In this document: positions 51,301-59,833 of the stretch, piece after piece | How the letters are laid out: every line of letters starts with the position of its first letter | How positions within the stretch are numbered: the first letter of the stretch is position 1 | Position numbers and translations under genes: made by a program | The notes under the pieces: model-generated | The model's database searches: none | What the model saw: only the letters and a program-made list of their open reading frames with translations | What the model was told of the DNA's origin: nothing | Assembly (NCBI RefSeq): GCF_024508235.1 | Contig: NZ_CP101943.1 | Coordinates: 558,001 to 622,000, forward strand | Direction of reading: 5' to 3' | Length of the DNA stretch: 64,000 bases | Source: Halococcus qingdaonensis | GTDB taxonomy: Archaea; Halobacteriota; Halobacteria; Halobacteriales; Halococcaceae

Positions 51301-52293
51301 ATGACGGATGCGGACGCCGATACCGATGGCGGGCGGCCCGCGGCCGCCGCGACCGACCGCCAGCCCCGTCTCTCGATCGCCGAGACCGGCGAACTCGCCA
51401 CCGCCGTCATCGAGAACACCGAAGAGGTGATCGTCGGCAGCCACGACGCCATCGAGCATATCGTGACGGCGATGCTCGCGCGCGGCCACGTTCTGCTCGA
51501 AGACGTGCCCGGCGTGGGCAAGACGATGCTCGCGCGCGCCATCGCGCGCTCGTTTGAGAGCTCGTTCAACCGCGTGCAGTTCACGCCCGACCTGCTTCCC
51601 TCCGACGTGACGGGCGTGAACGTCTTCAACCAGAAGACACGGGAGTTCGAGTTCCGGAGCGGCCCCATCTTCGCCAACGTCGTGCTCGGCGACGAGATCA
51701 ATCGCGCGCCGCCGAAGACCCAGAGCGCGCTGCTCGAAGCGATGGAAGAACAGCAGGTCACCGTCGACGGCGCGACGCACGCGCTCGCCGATCCCTTCAC
51801 CGTGATCGCGACACAGAACGCCGTCGAGCGCAATCGGACGTACGAACTCCCGCTGGCCGAGGTCGATCGGTTCATGAAACGGCTCGAACTCGGCTATCCG
51901 ACCCCGGACGACGAATCGGCGATGCTCGAAACCGTCGTCGGCACCCACCCCATCGAGACCCTCGAACCGGTTGCCAGCCTCGATCAGCTCCGGGCCGCCC
52001 GCGAGCGGGTCGCGGCGATCACCGTCGCCGAGCCCGTTCGCGAGTATGTCACCCGACTCGCCAACCACACCCGCGAGCGCGCCCAGCTCGGCGTGAGCCC
52101 GCGCGGATCGCTGTCGCTGCTGCGCGCCGCCCAGGCACGGGCCGCCCTCGACGGGCGCGAGTACGTCGTTCCCGACGATATCCAGCACGAAGCGGTCGTC
52201 ACCCTCGCCCATCGGGTCCGCCCGGTCGGCGAGAGCGACGAGACGGGCCGTGACGTGATCCGGGCGGCGCTGTCGTCGGTTCGAGTCGAATGA
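51301..52293 (+). CDS. MoxR-family AAA+ ATPase
   Basis: 330 residues. AAA+ core of the MoxR clade: Walker A LEDVPGVGKTMLARAIARSF (about 82-101), NVFNQKTREFEFRSGPIFAN, Walker B GDEINRAPPKTQSALLEAME and sensor-1 FTVIATQNAVERNRTYELPL. MoxR ATPases act as chaperones together with VWA or DUF58 partners. The next gene is a DUF58 protein overlapping by ATGA. An acidic, disordered N-terminus (about 1-25) precedes the domain. Start at the ATG 51301. Confidence 0.92.
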   Translation: MTDADADTDGGRPAAAATDRQPRLSIAETGELATAVIENTEEVIVGSHDAIEHIVTAMLARGHVLLEDVPGVGKTMLARAIARSFESSFNRVQFTPDLLPSDVTGVNVFNQKTREFEFRSGPIFANVVLGDEINRAPPKTQSALLEAMEEQQVTVDGATHALADPFTVIATQNAVERNRTYELPLAEVDRFMKRLELGYPTPDDESAMLETVVGTHPIETLEPVASLDQLRAARERVAAITVAEPVREYVTRLANHTRERAQLGVSPRGSLSLLRAAQARAALDGREYVVPDDIQHEAVVTLAHRVRPVGESDETGRDVIRAALSSVRVE

Positions 52294-53264
52294 GACCGAC
52301 GCGCCGGGCGATCGGACTGATCGCGCTGGTCGTGCTGGCCGTCTGGCTCGCCGTCACGTTCGGGGCTCGCTCGCTGAACGCCCTGGTCGTGCCCGCGCTC
52401 GTCGCGCTCGTCGCAGCCGCCGTCCAGCTCCTGCTTGCCGACCGCCCGACCATCCGGCGTCGCCCGCCAGCCGCTGGGTTTCCGGGTGAGACGCGCCGTA
52501 TCGAACTCGCCATCGAGACCGACGACCCGCTCGTCGCACGGCTCTCCGAGCAGGTCGGTGACGGATTGGCATCGAACTTCGACGGGGCGACCCTGAGCGT
52601 GCCGACGACGATCGAGTACGAGATCGAGCTTCGAGAGCGCGGCGAACACCGACTCGGGCCGCTCACGCTCACCGTCACCGACGCGTTCGGCCTGCTCTCA
52701 CGCACCTTCGAATATCCACGGCGTACGCCCGTACTCGTTTATCCCGCGCTCCACGACATCGGTGATATGGGCGTCGTCGGCGGGCTCGTCGAGCACGCCG
52801 CCGAGCGCGAACGGTTCGACGGGCTCCGCGAGTACGTCCGTGGCGACAGCCTCCGCGACGTCCACTGGAAATCGAGCGCGAAACGCGACGATCTCGTCGT
52901 GATGGAGTTCGACGGGACGCGCGAGCTGACTGCACTCACGGTCGCCGCCGAGGCGACCGCCGGCCACGCCGACGAGATGGCGAGCGCGGCCGCGAGCGTC
53001 GCCGTCTCGCTGCTCGACGCCGGCTTCGCCGTCGCGCTCCACCATCCGGGTGGCGAGGTCGAACGGACCGGCGGCGAGCAACAGCATGAGCGGGTGTTGA
53101 GTGCGCTCGCGCGGGCGGGCACGGGCCGTGTCGAACACGAGGCCGATCTCCGCGTCCTCACCGACGATCGCGGCACGCGGCTCACGGTCGATGGCCGCGA
53201 GTTCCCCTTCGAGTCGATCGGTACAGCAGCGAACGCCGCGGCTACCGGGAGGGCGGAGTCGTGA
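52290..53264 (+). CDS. DUF58 domain protein
   Basis: 324 residues. Two N-terminal membrane helices (about 8-24, 30-48) precede a beta-rich domain. DUF58 is marked by ERFDGLREYVRGDSLRDVHW then KSSAKRDDLVVMEFDG (about 173-210), a vWA-like domain. The remainder ends with a short beta tail. DUF58 proteins pair with MoxR ATPases and transglutaminase-like proteins, just as here: overlaps on both sides (ATGA before, GTGA after) show a single operon. Confidence 0.9.
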   Translation: MRPTRRAIGLIALVVLAVWLAVTFGARSLNALVVPALVALVAAAVQLLLADRPTIRRRPPAAGFPGETRRIELAIETDDPLVARLSEQVGDGLASNFDGATLSVPTTIEYEIELRERGEHRLGPLTLTVTDAFGLLSRTFEYPRRTPVLVYPALHDIGDMGVVGGLVEHAAERERFDGLREYVRGDSLRDVHWKSSAKRDDLVVMEFDGTRELTALTVAAEATAGHADEMASAAASVAVSLLDAGFAVALHHPGGEVERTGGEQQHERVLSALARAGTGRVEHEADLRVLTDDRGTRLTVDGREFPFESIGTAANAAATGRAES

Positions 53265-55522
53265 GCGTCGCGACCGAGCGTTCGTGGGTCGGTGACGGAG
53301 CGCGGCGCGCGCTTGCCCTCGGCGCGACGGCGCTGCTGATGGGTACCTTCCTCGCCGTTCTCTCGCACGTCACCGACGTCGCCGGCGGCACCGACCGGCT
53401 GGTGCTGTTCGTCGCCGGTAGCCTCCTCGCGGCGACGGTGCTGGCGCGCTTTCTGCCGGCGGCGCTTGCGCCCATCCTCGCCGCCGGACTGTTCGCTATC
53501 GGACTCTGGAGCTACGTACAGGCGGTGCCGAACGGTGAGCTGCTCCTCCGATCGTTCGACGCGGTGCGCGCGGACGTGGTCGCACTGCTGACGGGACTCT
53601 CGATCCTCCGGATCGCGGAGGCGGGCGTCTGGGCGATCGGTTTCGCACCCGCGCCGACGTTTCTGACGTGGTATCTTGCGTTGCGGCGGCACTACGTCGC
53701 CAGCGCGGTCAGCGGCAGCGCGGCGCTCGGCTTCTTCGTCCTCACCGGCGATGCGGGACCGATCGTCGCCCTCGTCGGCGTCGTCGGTGCGGCCGGTGTC
53801 GTCGGTTTCGGCGAGCTCGAACGCCATCGAGGGAGCGTCGGACAGGTCGAGACGCTCGTGGCCGTGCTCGCGGCGATGATCGTGCTCGCACCGCTCGTGA
53901 GCGTCGTTCCCGGTGGTGCTGCCGATCCGATCGTGTCCGCCGGTAGTGACGGTCCGGAGACGGTCGAGGCCGGCCTGCTCACGGGTGGCGACGAGGTGAG
54001 CGTCCAGGGGTCGATATCGCTCTCGCCGAAGGTCCGGTTCACTGTCGAGAGCAGCAGTCAAGAGTACTGGCGCGTGGCGAGCTACGACCGCTATACGGGT
54101 CAGGGATGGGTCAGAACCGGCGACGACCGCCCCTACAACGGCTCGCTCGCCGGCCCGCCGGGCGACGCGACGCGCCTCACGCAGAACTACACGACCGAGA
54201 CGTCGCTCTCGATCATGCCGGCGGCGTGGAAACCGAGCACCGTTTCGGGCGACCCAGCTGACAACGCGCGCGTGACGTCGCTCGCCGGCCTCCAGCCCGA
54301 CGGAACGCTGACGAACGGGACGAGCTACACGGTCACGAGCCAGCGGCCGAACTGGACGGCCGACGAGCTGCGCTCGGCTGGCGAGGACTACCCCGACGGG
54401 ATTCGGAGCCGATACACACAGCTACCAGAGAGTACGCCCGAGCGCGTCGCCAACCGGACCGATCGCCTCACGAGCAACGCCGACACCCCCTACGACACCG
54501 CTCGTACCATCGAGCGCTGGCTCGAAGGATCGAAGAACTACTCGCTCGACGTGGATCGACCGGACGGCTCCATCGCCGACTCGTATCTCTTCGAGATGAA
54601 CGCCGGCTACTGCACCTACTACGCGACGACGATGGCGACGATGCTGCGGACACAGGACATCCCGGCACGGTTCGTGACGGGCTACACGCCGGGCCAGCGC
54701 GTCGCGCGCGACGAGTGGGTCGTCCGCGGGCTCGACAGCCACGCCTGGGTCGAGGTCTACTTCCCCGAGACCGGCTGGGTGCGCTTCGATCCGACGCCGG
54801 CCGAGTCGCGCTCGGCCGTCGAGGAGAGCAACCTTGAAAACGCGCGTGCGGGCAACGAATCGAACGTCGACACCAACCGATCGGAGGACGGGGAATGGAC
54901 GCCGACGCCCGAGTCGACACCCACTGGCGGAAGCGCCGATGCCGAGGACACGGCTTCCACCGATTCGGCCAACCCGGCCGGACTCCAACGCGCCGCCGAA
55001 CAGGACGCGCCGGATGCAGCCAACGGCTCAGCGACGCCGGCCGGTGGGGGAGCGGCAGGTGGCACGACGTCGGCCACGAACTCGTCGCCGCTGCCGGAAC
55101 TCCCCTCACCGTCACGCGAGCAGATGGCGTTCGCGCTCGTCGCGCTCGTCGGGCTCGCGGCGGGCGCACACCGCACCGGGCTGGCCGAGCGGCTCTACCG
55201 CGCGCTCTGGCTGCGCTACTGGCCGAGCGGATCGCCGACCGAAACGATCGAGGCGGCCTTCGAGCGCCTCGAATATCTGCTCGCCGACGAACACCGCCCA
55301 CGTCGCGATGGCGAAACGCCACGGGAGTATCTCGCCGCGATCGATGCCGACGACCGCGCTCGCCGGGTCGGCGCGATCTTCGAGCGTGCTCACTACGGCG
55401 AGGCGGTGAGTGACGCCGACGCGACCGAGGCACGGGCGCTGATCGACGAACTCCGCGGCGAGCGCACCCCCGTACTCGGTCGGTTTCGGCGCTCGCGCGA
55501 GCGAGGTCCCGACAGTATTTAA
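53261..55522 (+). CDS. TgpA-like transglutaminase membrane protein
   Basis: 753 residues from a GTG at 53261. About seven N-terminal membrane helices to residue 220, then an extracytoplasmic region with the transglutaminase core. The catalytic Cys is in NAGYCTYYATTMATMLRTQD (about 450), and the His and Asp are in DSHAWVEVYFPETGWVRFDP. A disordered Ser/Thr/Pro-rich stretch (about 520-610), one more helix (about 622-640) and a cytoplasmic DUF4129-like tail follow. It likely remodels surface proteins with its MoxR and DUF58 partners. Its stop codon is part of the next gene's TATA box. Confidence 0.9.
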   Translation: MSVATERSWVGDGARRALALGATALLMGTFLAVLSHVTDVAGGTDRLVLFVAGSLLAATVLARFLPAALAPILAAGLFAIGLWSYVQAVPNGELLLRSFDAVRADVVALLTGLSILRIAEAGVWAIGFAPAPTFLTWYLALRRHYVASAVSGSAALGFFVLTGDAGPIVALVGVVGAAGVVGFGELERHRGSVGQVETLVAVLAAMIVLAPLVSVVPGGAADPIVSAGSDGPETVEAGLLTGGDEVSVQGSISLSPKVRFTVESSSQEYWRVASYDRYTGQGWVRTGDDRPYNGSLAGPPGDATRLTQNYTTETSLSIMPAAWKPSTVSGDPADNARVTSLAGLQPDGTLTNGTSYTVTSQRPNWTADELRSAGEDYPDGIRSRYTQLPESTPERVANRTDRLTSNADTPYDTARTIERWLEGSKNYSLDVDRPDGSIADSYLFEMNAGYCTYYATTMATMLRTQDIPARFVTGYTPGQRVARDEWVVRGLDSHAWVEVYFPETGWVRFDPTPAESRSAVEESNLENARAGNESNVDTNRSEDGEWTPTPESTPTGGSADAEDTASTDSANPAGLQRAAEQDAPDAANGSATPAGGGAAGGTTSATNSSPLPELPSPSREQMAFALVALVGLAAGAHRTGLAERLYRALWLRYWPSGSPTETIEAAFERLEYLLADEHRPRRDGETPREYLAAIDADDRARRVGAIFERAHYGEAVSDADATEARALIDELRGERTPVLGRFRRSRERGPDSI

Positions 55523-55525
55523 TAT
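55518..55525 (+). promoter_or_regulatory. TATA box of the eIF1 gene, inside the preceding stop codon
   Basis: TTTAATAT overlaps the TAA (55520-55522) of the transglutaminase gene and is centred about 29 bp before the eIF1 ATG at 55550, so eIF1 has its own promoter despite a 27-bp gap. Confidence 0.65.
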
Positions 55526-55549
55526 GGCCGTCTCATATATCTCGGTGTA

Positions 55550-55843
55550 ATGTCGGAAGTCTGCTCGACGTGCGGCCTGCCCGAGGAACTCTGCGTCTGC
55601 GAAGACGTCGCCAGAGAGTCCCAGCAGATCACCATCCGCATCGACGAGCGTAGATATGGAAAGGAGGTAACGATCGTCGAAGGGTTCGATCCGCAGGACG
55701 TCGACATGTCGAGTCTGTCCTCGGACCTGAAATCCAAGTTCGCCTGTGGCGGCACCATCGAGGACGACGCCATCGAACTCCAGGGCAATCACACCGGCCG
55801 CATCGAGGACTTCCTCCGCGACAAGGGCTACAACGTCGCCTAA
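55550..55843 (+). CDS. translation initiation factor aIF1 (SUI1)
   Basis: 97 residues of the SUI1/eIF1 fold, which checks start-codon choice on the small ribosomal subunit. [20 protein letters not shown] gives an N-terminal Cys-x2-Cys and Cys-x-Cys zinc-ribbon-like knuckle. The core follows: [54 protein letters not shown]. Length fits archaeal aIF1. It is followed by the hairpin-dense mosaic element, copy B. Confidence 0.95.
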   Translation: MSEVCSTCGLPEELCVCEDVARESQQITIRIDERRYGKEVTIVEGFDPQDVDMSSLSSDLKSKFACGGTIEDDAIELQGNHTGRIEDFLRDKGYNVA

Positions 55844-56250
55844 GCACCCACTTTTTTAATCGGGGGGTGTCGCGCGCTCGTTTCACTCGCGCGCTCAACC
55901 CCCGAGCAAAAACCTGGACTAAAAACCCCCGCGAGCGCCGCAGGCGCTCGCGGTGAACCCCGCTCACTCCGTTCGCGCGGACGCTTTCCACTCCGCACAG
56001 CACCGCGACCGCTGACCCAACGCCACCGCAGCCACACAGCACCGCAGAAGCCCTCACTCCCTCACTTCGTTCGGTCGTCTGCTCGCGGGCCGGAGGCCCG
56101 CTCGCACGGTACGAGGGACCTTCGGTCCCTCGCTACTCGCCCTTCATCCACCAGGAGAGCAAAGCTCTCCTGAGCCTGCGGTCGCTCCGCGACCGCAGAC
56201 GCCGAGGACCGCCACCGCAACCGTTGCGGGCCACCGAAACCCGACGGGTT
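55844..56250 (+). repeat. hairpin-dense intergenic mosaic element, copy B
   Basis: 435 bp between aIF1 and gltX hold no credible gene. The region shares ordered blocks with copy A (43764-44060): GGTGAACC, GCGGAC-CTTT, CAGCACCGC-GAAGCCCTC (56037-56055) and CTCGCCCTTCATCC-CCAGGA (56136-56156). It is longer because of extra perfect hairpins: stems at 55931-55951 (9 bp), 56085-56101 (7 bp), 56112-56132 (9 bp), 56152-56172 (9 bp) and 56176-56198 (10 bp), each with a 3-nt loop. It begins with a T-rich stretch that may end aIF1 transcription. Confidence 0.75.
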
Positions 56251-56278
56251 TTCATCGCCGGCGACTGAGCCACCGGTA

Positions 56279-57991
56279 ATGAACGAGGACCTCCGCGAAC
56301 GCATCGAACACGAGGCCGAGCGCCACGCTCTGCTCAACGCGGTCAAACACGGCGAGGAGGCCGACGTCGGCGCGGTCATCGGCCCGCTGATGGGCGAAAA
56401 TCCCGACTTCCAGGAGCACGGCGACGAGGTGCCGGGGGTCGTCGCCCCCGTCGTCTCACAGGTAAACGAACTCGACGAGGAGGGTCGACAGAAGCGCCTC
56501 GAAGCGCTCGCGCCCGACCTGCTCGCCGATCTCGAAGCCGATGACGAGGGCGACGACCATCCGCTGCCCGATCTGCCGAACGCCGAGGACGGTGCGATCC
56601 GAATGCGGCTGGCACCCAACCCGAACGGGCCGTGGCATCTCGGTAGCGCACGCATGCCCGCCGTCATCGGCACCTACAAGGACCGGTACGACGGCTGGAT
56701 GCTCTGCCGATTCGACGACACCGATCCCGAGACCAAACGCCCCGACCCCGCGGCCTACGACGCCATCCTCGACGCCATCGACTACCTGGGCTTCGAGCCC
56801 GACGAAGTGGCCCGGGCCTCCGACCGGATGGAGACCTACTACGGACACGCGCGCGAACTCATCGATCTCGGCGGTGCGTACACCTGCTCCTGTCCCGCCG
56901 CGGAGTTCTCCGAACTGAAGAACTCGGGCGAAGCCTGCCCGCATCGGGAGAAAGCGCCCGAGACGACGCGCGAGGAGTTCGACGCGATGGTCGCCGGCGA
57001 GTACGACGCCGGCGAGATGGTCCTCCGGGTGCGCACCGACATCGAGCACAAGAATCCCGCACTCAGGGACTGGGTCGCCTTCCGGATGGTCGACACGCCA
57101 CACCCCCGCGAGGTGGCCAGCGAGTACCGCTGCTGGCCCCTGCTCGACTTCCAGTCGGGTGTCGACGACCATCTGTTCGAGATCACGCACATCATCCGCG
57201 GCATCGACCTCCAGGACTCCGCCAAGCGCCAGCGCTTCCTCTACGACTACTTCGACTGGGAGTATCCCGAGGTCGTCCACTGGGGCCACGTCCAGCTCGA
57301 CGCCTACGACGTGAAGATGAGCACCTCGACGATCAAGGGGCTCGTCGAGGCGGGCGAACTCGACGGCTGGGACGACCCGCGCGCGCCCACGGTCGCGAGC
57401 CTCCGCCGGCGCGGGATCCGCGGTGACGCCATCACCGAGGCGATGGTCTCGCTCGGCACGTCGACGAGCAACGTCGATCTGGCGATGAGCGCGGTCTACG
57501 CCGCCAACCGCGAGCGCATCGACGAGGAAACCGACCGTGCCTTCCTCGTTCGCGACGGTGTGGAAAAGACCGTCGTCGGTGGCCCGGAAACGGGTGAACC
57601 ACCGGTCCATCCCAACCACGAGGAGCGCGGCGTTCGTGAGATCCCCGTCGAGGGAGCAGTGTTGACCGAACCCGACGACATGCCAGCCAACGGCGAGCGC
57701 GTCTGGCTCAAGGGATATGGCTGTGTGCGCCATACGCGCGACGCCTTCGAGTTCGTCGGCACCGACATCGACGTCGTTCGCGAGGAGGACGTTCCCGTGG
57801 TGCACTGGGTGCCAGCCGACGACAACCGCACGGTCCTGTTGCGAACGATGGACGGTGACGTCGAGGGCCGTGCCGAGTCCGGTATCGCCGATCGAGAGCC
57901 CGACGAGATGGTCCAGTTCGAGCGCATCGGTTTCGCACGCATCGATTCCCAGCACGAGGGCGAAACCGTCGCGTACTACGCCCATCCCTGA
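56279..57991 (+). CDS. gltX: glutamyl-tRNA synthetase (archaeal type)
   Basis: 570 residues of class I synthetase. The HIGH-type motif is APNPNGPWHLGSAR (about 113-126, HLGS). The KMSKS-type motif is YDVKMSTSTIKGL (near 345). CSCPAAEFSELKNSGEACPH suggests a zinc site in the insertion. The C-terminal half is the all-beta anticodon-binding domain typical of archaeal GltX and eukaryotic GlnRS. In haloarchaea it charges tRNA-Glu and, without a GlnRS, usually also tRNA-Gln for later amidation. A helical N-terminal extension of about 100 residues is present. Confidence 0.95.
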   Translation: MNEDLRERIEHEAERHALLNAVKHGEEADVGAVIGPLMGENPDFQEHGDEVPGVVAPVVSQVNELDEEGRQKRLEALAPDLLADLEADDEGDDHPLPDLPNAEDGAIRMRLAPNPNGPWHLGSARMPAVIGTYKDRYDGWMLCRFDDTDPETKRPDPAAYDAILDAIDYLGFEPDEVARASDRMETYYGHARELIDLGGAYTCSCPAAEFSELKNSGEACPHREKAPETTREEFDAMVAGEYDAGEMVLRVRTDIEHKNPALRDWVAFRMVDTPHPREVASEYRCWPLLDFQSGVDDHLFEITHIIRGIDLQDSAKRQRFLYDYFDWEYPEVVHWGHVQLDAYDVKMSTSTIKGLVEAGELDGWDDPRAPTVASLRRRGIRGDAITEAMVSLGTSTSNVDLAMSAVYAANRERIDEETDRAFLVRDGVEKTVVGGPETGEPPVHPNHEERGVREIPVEGAVLTEPDDMPANGERVWLKGYGCVRHTRDAFEFVGTDIDVVREEDVPVVHWVPADDNRTVLLRTMDGDVEGRAESGIADREPDEMVQFERIGFARIDSQHEGETVAYYAHP

Positions 57992-58073
57992 GCCGTCGAC
58001 TCTCCTTCCTCTGGGGCCATCGGTCTTCGTTTCTGACCCGTACGTTTTCGTCCCCGGACGTGCTATCGCCGCC

Positions 58074-58499
58074 ATGACGGGCGCGGAACTCACGGAGTAC
58101 GTCGAGGGGATCGTCCACGAGGAGACACAGGTCGACGGCGACGGACTCGATCTGACGCTCGCGGCCGTCCACGAGATCGAGACGCCGGGACGCGTGGATT
58201 TCGGCGGCGGAGAACTCGACGCTGCGAGCACGACACCCCGCGGGACCGAGAAACGAAACGCCGAGGACGACTACGGCTGGTGGCGACTCGAAGCGGGCCA
58301 GTATCTCGTCGCATTCAACGAACGGGTGGATGCCGACGAACCACTCGTTCTCCAGACGCGCGCCGAACTGCGTGATCGTGGCGCGTTCCACCCGACGCTG
58401 TTCGTCCGCGAGGTCGAGCGCGTCCCGCTGTCGGTCCCGTCCGGCGGGATCCACCTGAAGGAGAACGCACGGATCTCGACGCTGCTCGCCCCGCCGTGA
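58074..58499 (+). CDS. dCTP deaminase/dUTPase-like protein
   Basis: 141 residues from the ATG at 58074. Core strands VDFGGGELDAASTTPRGTEK, WWRLEAGQYLVAFNERVDAD and RDRGAFHPTLFVREVERVPL, with the closing GIHLKENARISTLL, resemble the jelly-roll of dCTP deaminase and dUTPase. It is shorter than dCTP deaminase (about 190). The catalytic Ser-Arg block of true enzymes is not evident, so a regulatory or divergent role is possible. It follows gltX by 82 bp, same strand. Confidence 0.72.
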   Translation: MTGAELTEYVEGIVHEETQVDGDGLDLTLAAVHEIETPGRVDFGGGELDAASTTPRGTEKRNAEDDYGWWRLEAGQYLVAFNERVDADEPLVLQTRAELRDRGAFHPTLFVREVERVPLSVPSGGIHLKENARISTLLAPP

Positions 58500-58542
58500 C
58501 CGATCCCGTTCGGTCGAAGAGTTAAATAGTCGGCTGTCGTGA

Positions 58543-58884
<342 letters not shown>

Positions 58885-58975
58885 TTCGATAGCGGCAAAA
58901 ACATACGGAATACCGGGACGGTAATAGTTGTCGGGTGAGTATGTTAGAAATAGTCATACGGGTGAACGACTAGCA

Positions 58976-59833
58976 ATGCACACAATCACGCTGACGAAGG
59001 GCGTTCCCGATTTTCGCGAGGGACAGGTATCGTTCGACGAGGACGGCCATCTCGAACGGGGCAACACCCCGACGGTGATGAACCCCAACGACAAGCACGC
59101 GCTCCGGACGGCGCTCCAGACGAAGGTCCGCCATGGGGGTCGGCTGAGCGTGATGAGCATGGGTCCACCGGGCTACGGCGACGTGCTCGGCGAGGCGATG
59201 GAGTCGGTCTACGCCGACGGGCTCTATCTCCTCTCGGATCGCGAGCTCGCGGCCTCCGACACCTGGGCGACGGCGATCACGATCGCCACGGGATTGAAAA
59301 AACTCGACGAGACTCCCGACCTCGTGTTCGCGGGGTTCAAAACCGCCGACGGCGAGACCGGTCACACCGGCCCGCAGGCGTGCTGGTGTCTCGATTGGCC
59401 GATCATCACCCACGTGATCGCGCTCGACGTCGACGAAGACGAGGGTACGGTGCGCGCGAAGCGCCTCGTCGAGGGCGACATCGAGGAGATCGAGACCGTC
59501 GAAGCGCCGATGCCGGCGTTCATCGTCGCCGATCCGGAGTTCGAGCCTACCTATCGAACCGCCGGCGATCGACTCACGCTGAAGGACCTCCGTGCGGAGA
59601 CGAAAGAGCGCGCGGAGAACCACGAGGAGCACATGACGACCTGGGATCACGCGGATCTGAACCTCGATCCCGACTACATCGGACTGGACGGCTCGCCGAC
59701 GATCGTCTCGTCGGTCGATCCGATCCCGAAAGCGCCTGCCGAGCGCGAGGCGACGATGGTCGATCCGGGTGACGAAGCGGGCATGAGCGAGGTCTTCGAC
59801 GCGATGGCGGCCCACGCGGGAGGCGAGCGATGA
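58976..59833 (+). CDS. etfB: electron transfer flavoprotein beta subunit (FixA)
   Basis: 285 residues of the ETF beta family. MNPNDKHALRTALQTKVRHG, VMSMGPPGYGDVLGEAMESV, DLVFAGFKTADGETGHTGPQ and the Ser/Thr-rich AMP-binding area are seen. It pairs with FixB to carry electrons from dehydrogenases. It begins at the ATG 58976 (MHTITLTKG), with a TATA-like ttagaaata about 27 bp upstream, and overlaps etfA by ATGA. A linker of about 20 residues near 205-225 is charged. Confidence 0.93.
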   Translation: MHTITLTKGVPDFREGQVSFDEDGHLERGNTPTVMNPNDKHALRTALQTKVRHGGRLSVMSMGPPGYGDVLGEAMESVYADGLYLLSDRELAASDTWATAITIATGLKKLDETPDLVFAGFKTADGETGHTGPQACWCLDWPIITHVIALDVDEDEGTVRAKRLVEGDIEEIETVEAPMPAFIVADPEFEPTYRTAGDRLTLKDLRAETKERAENHEEHMTTWDHADLNLDPDYIGLDGSPTIVSSVDPIPKAPAEREATMVDPGDEAGMSEVFDAMAAHAGGER

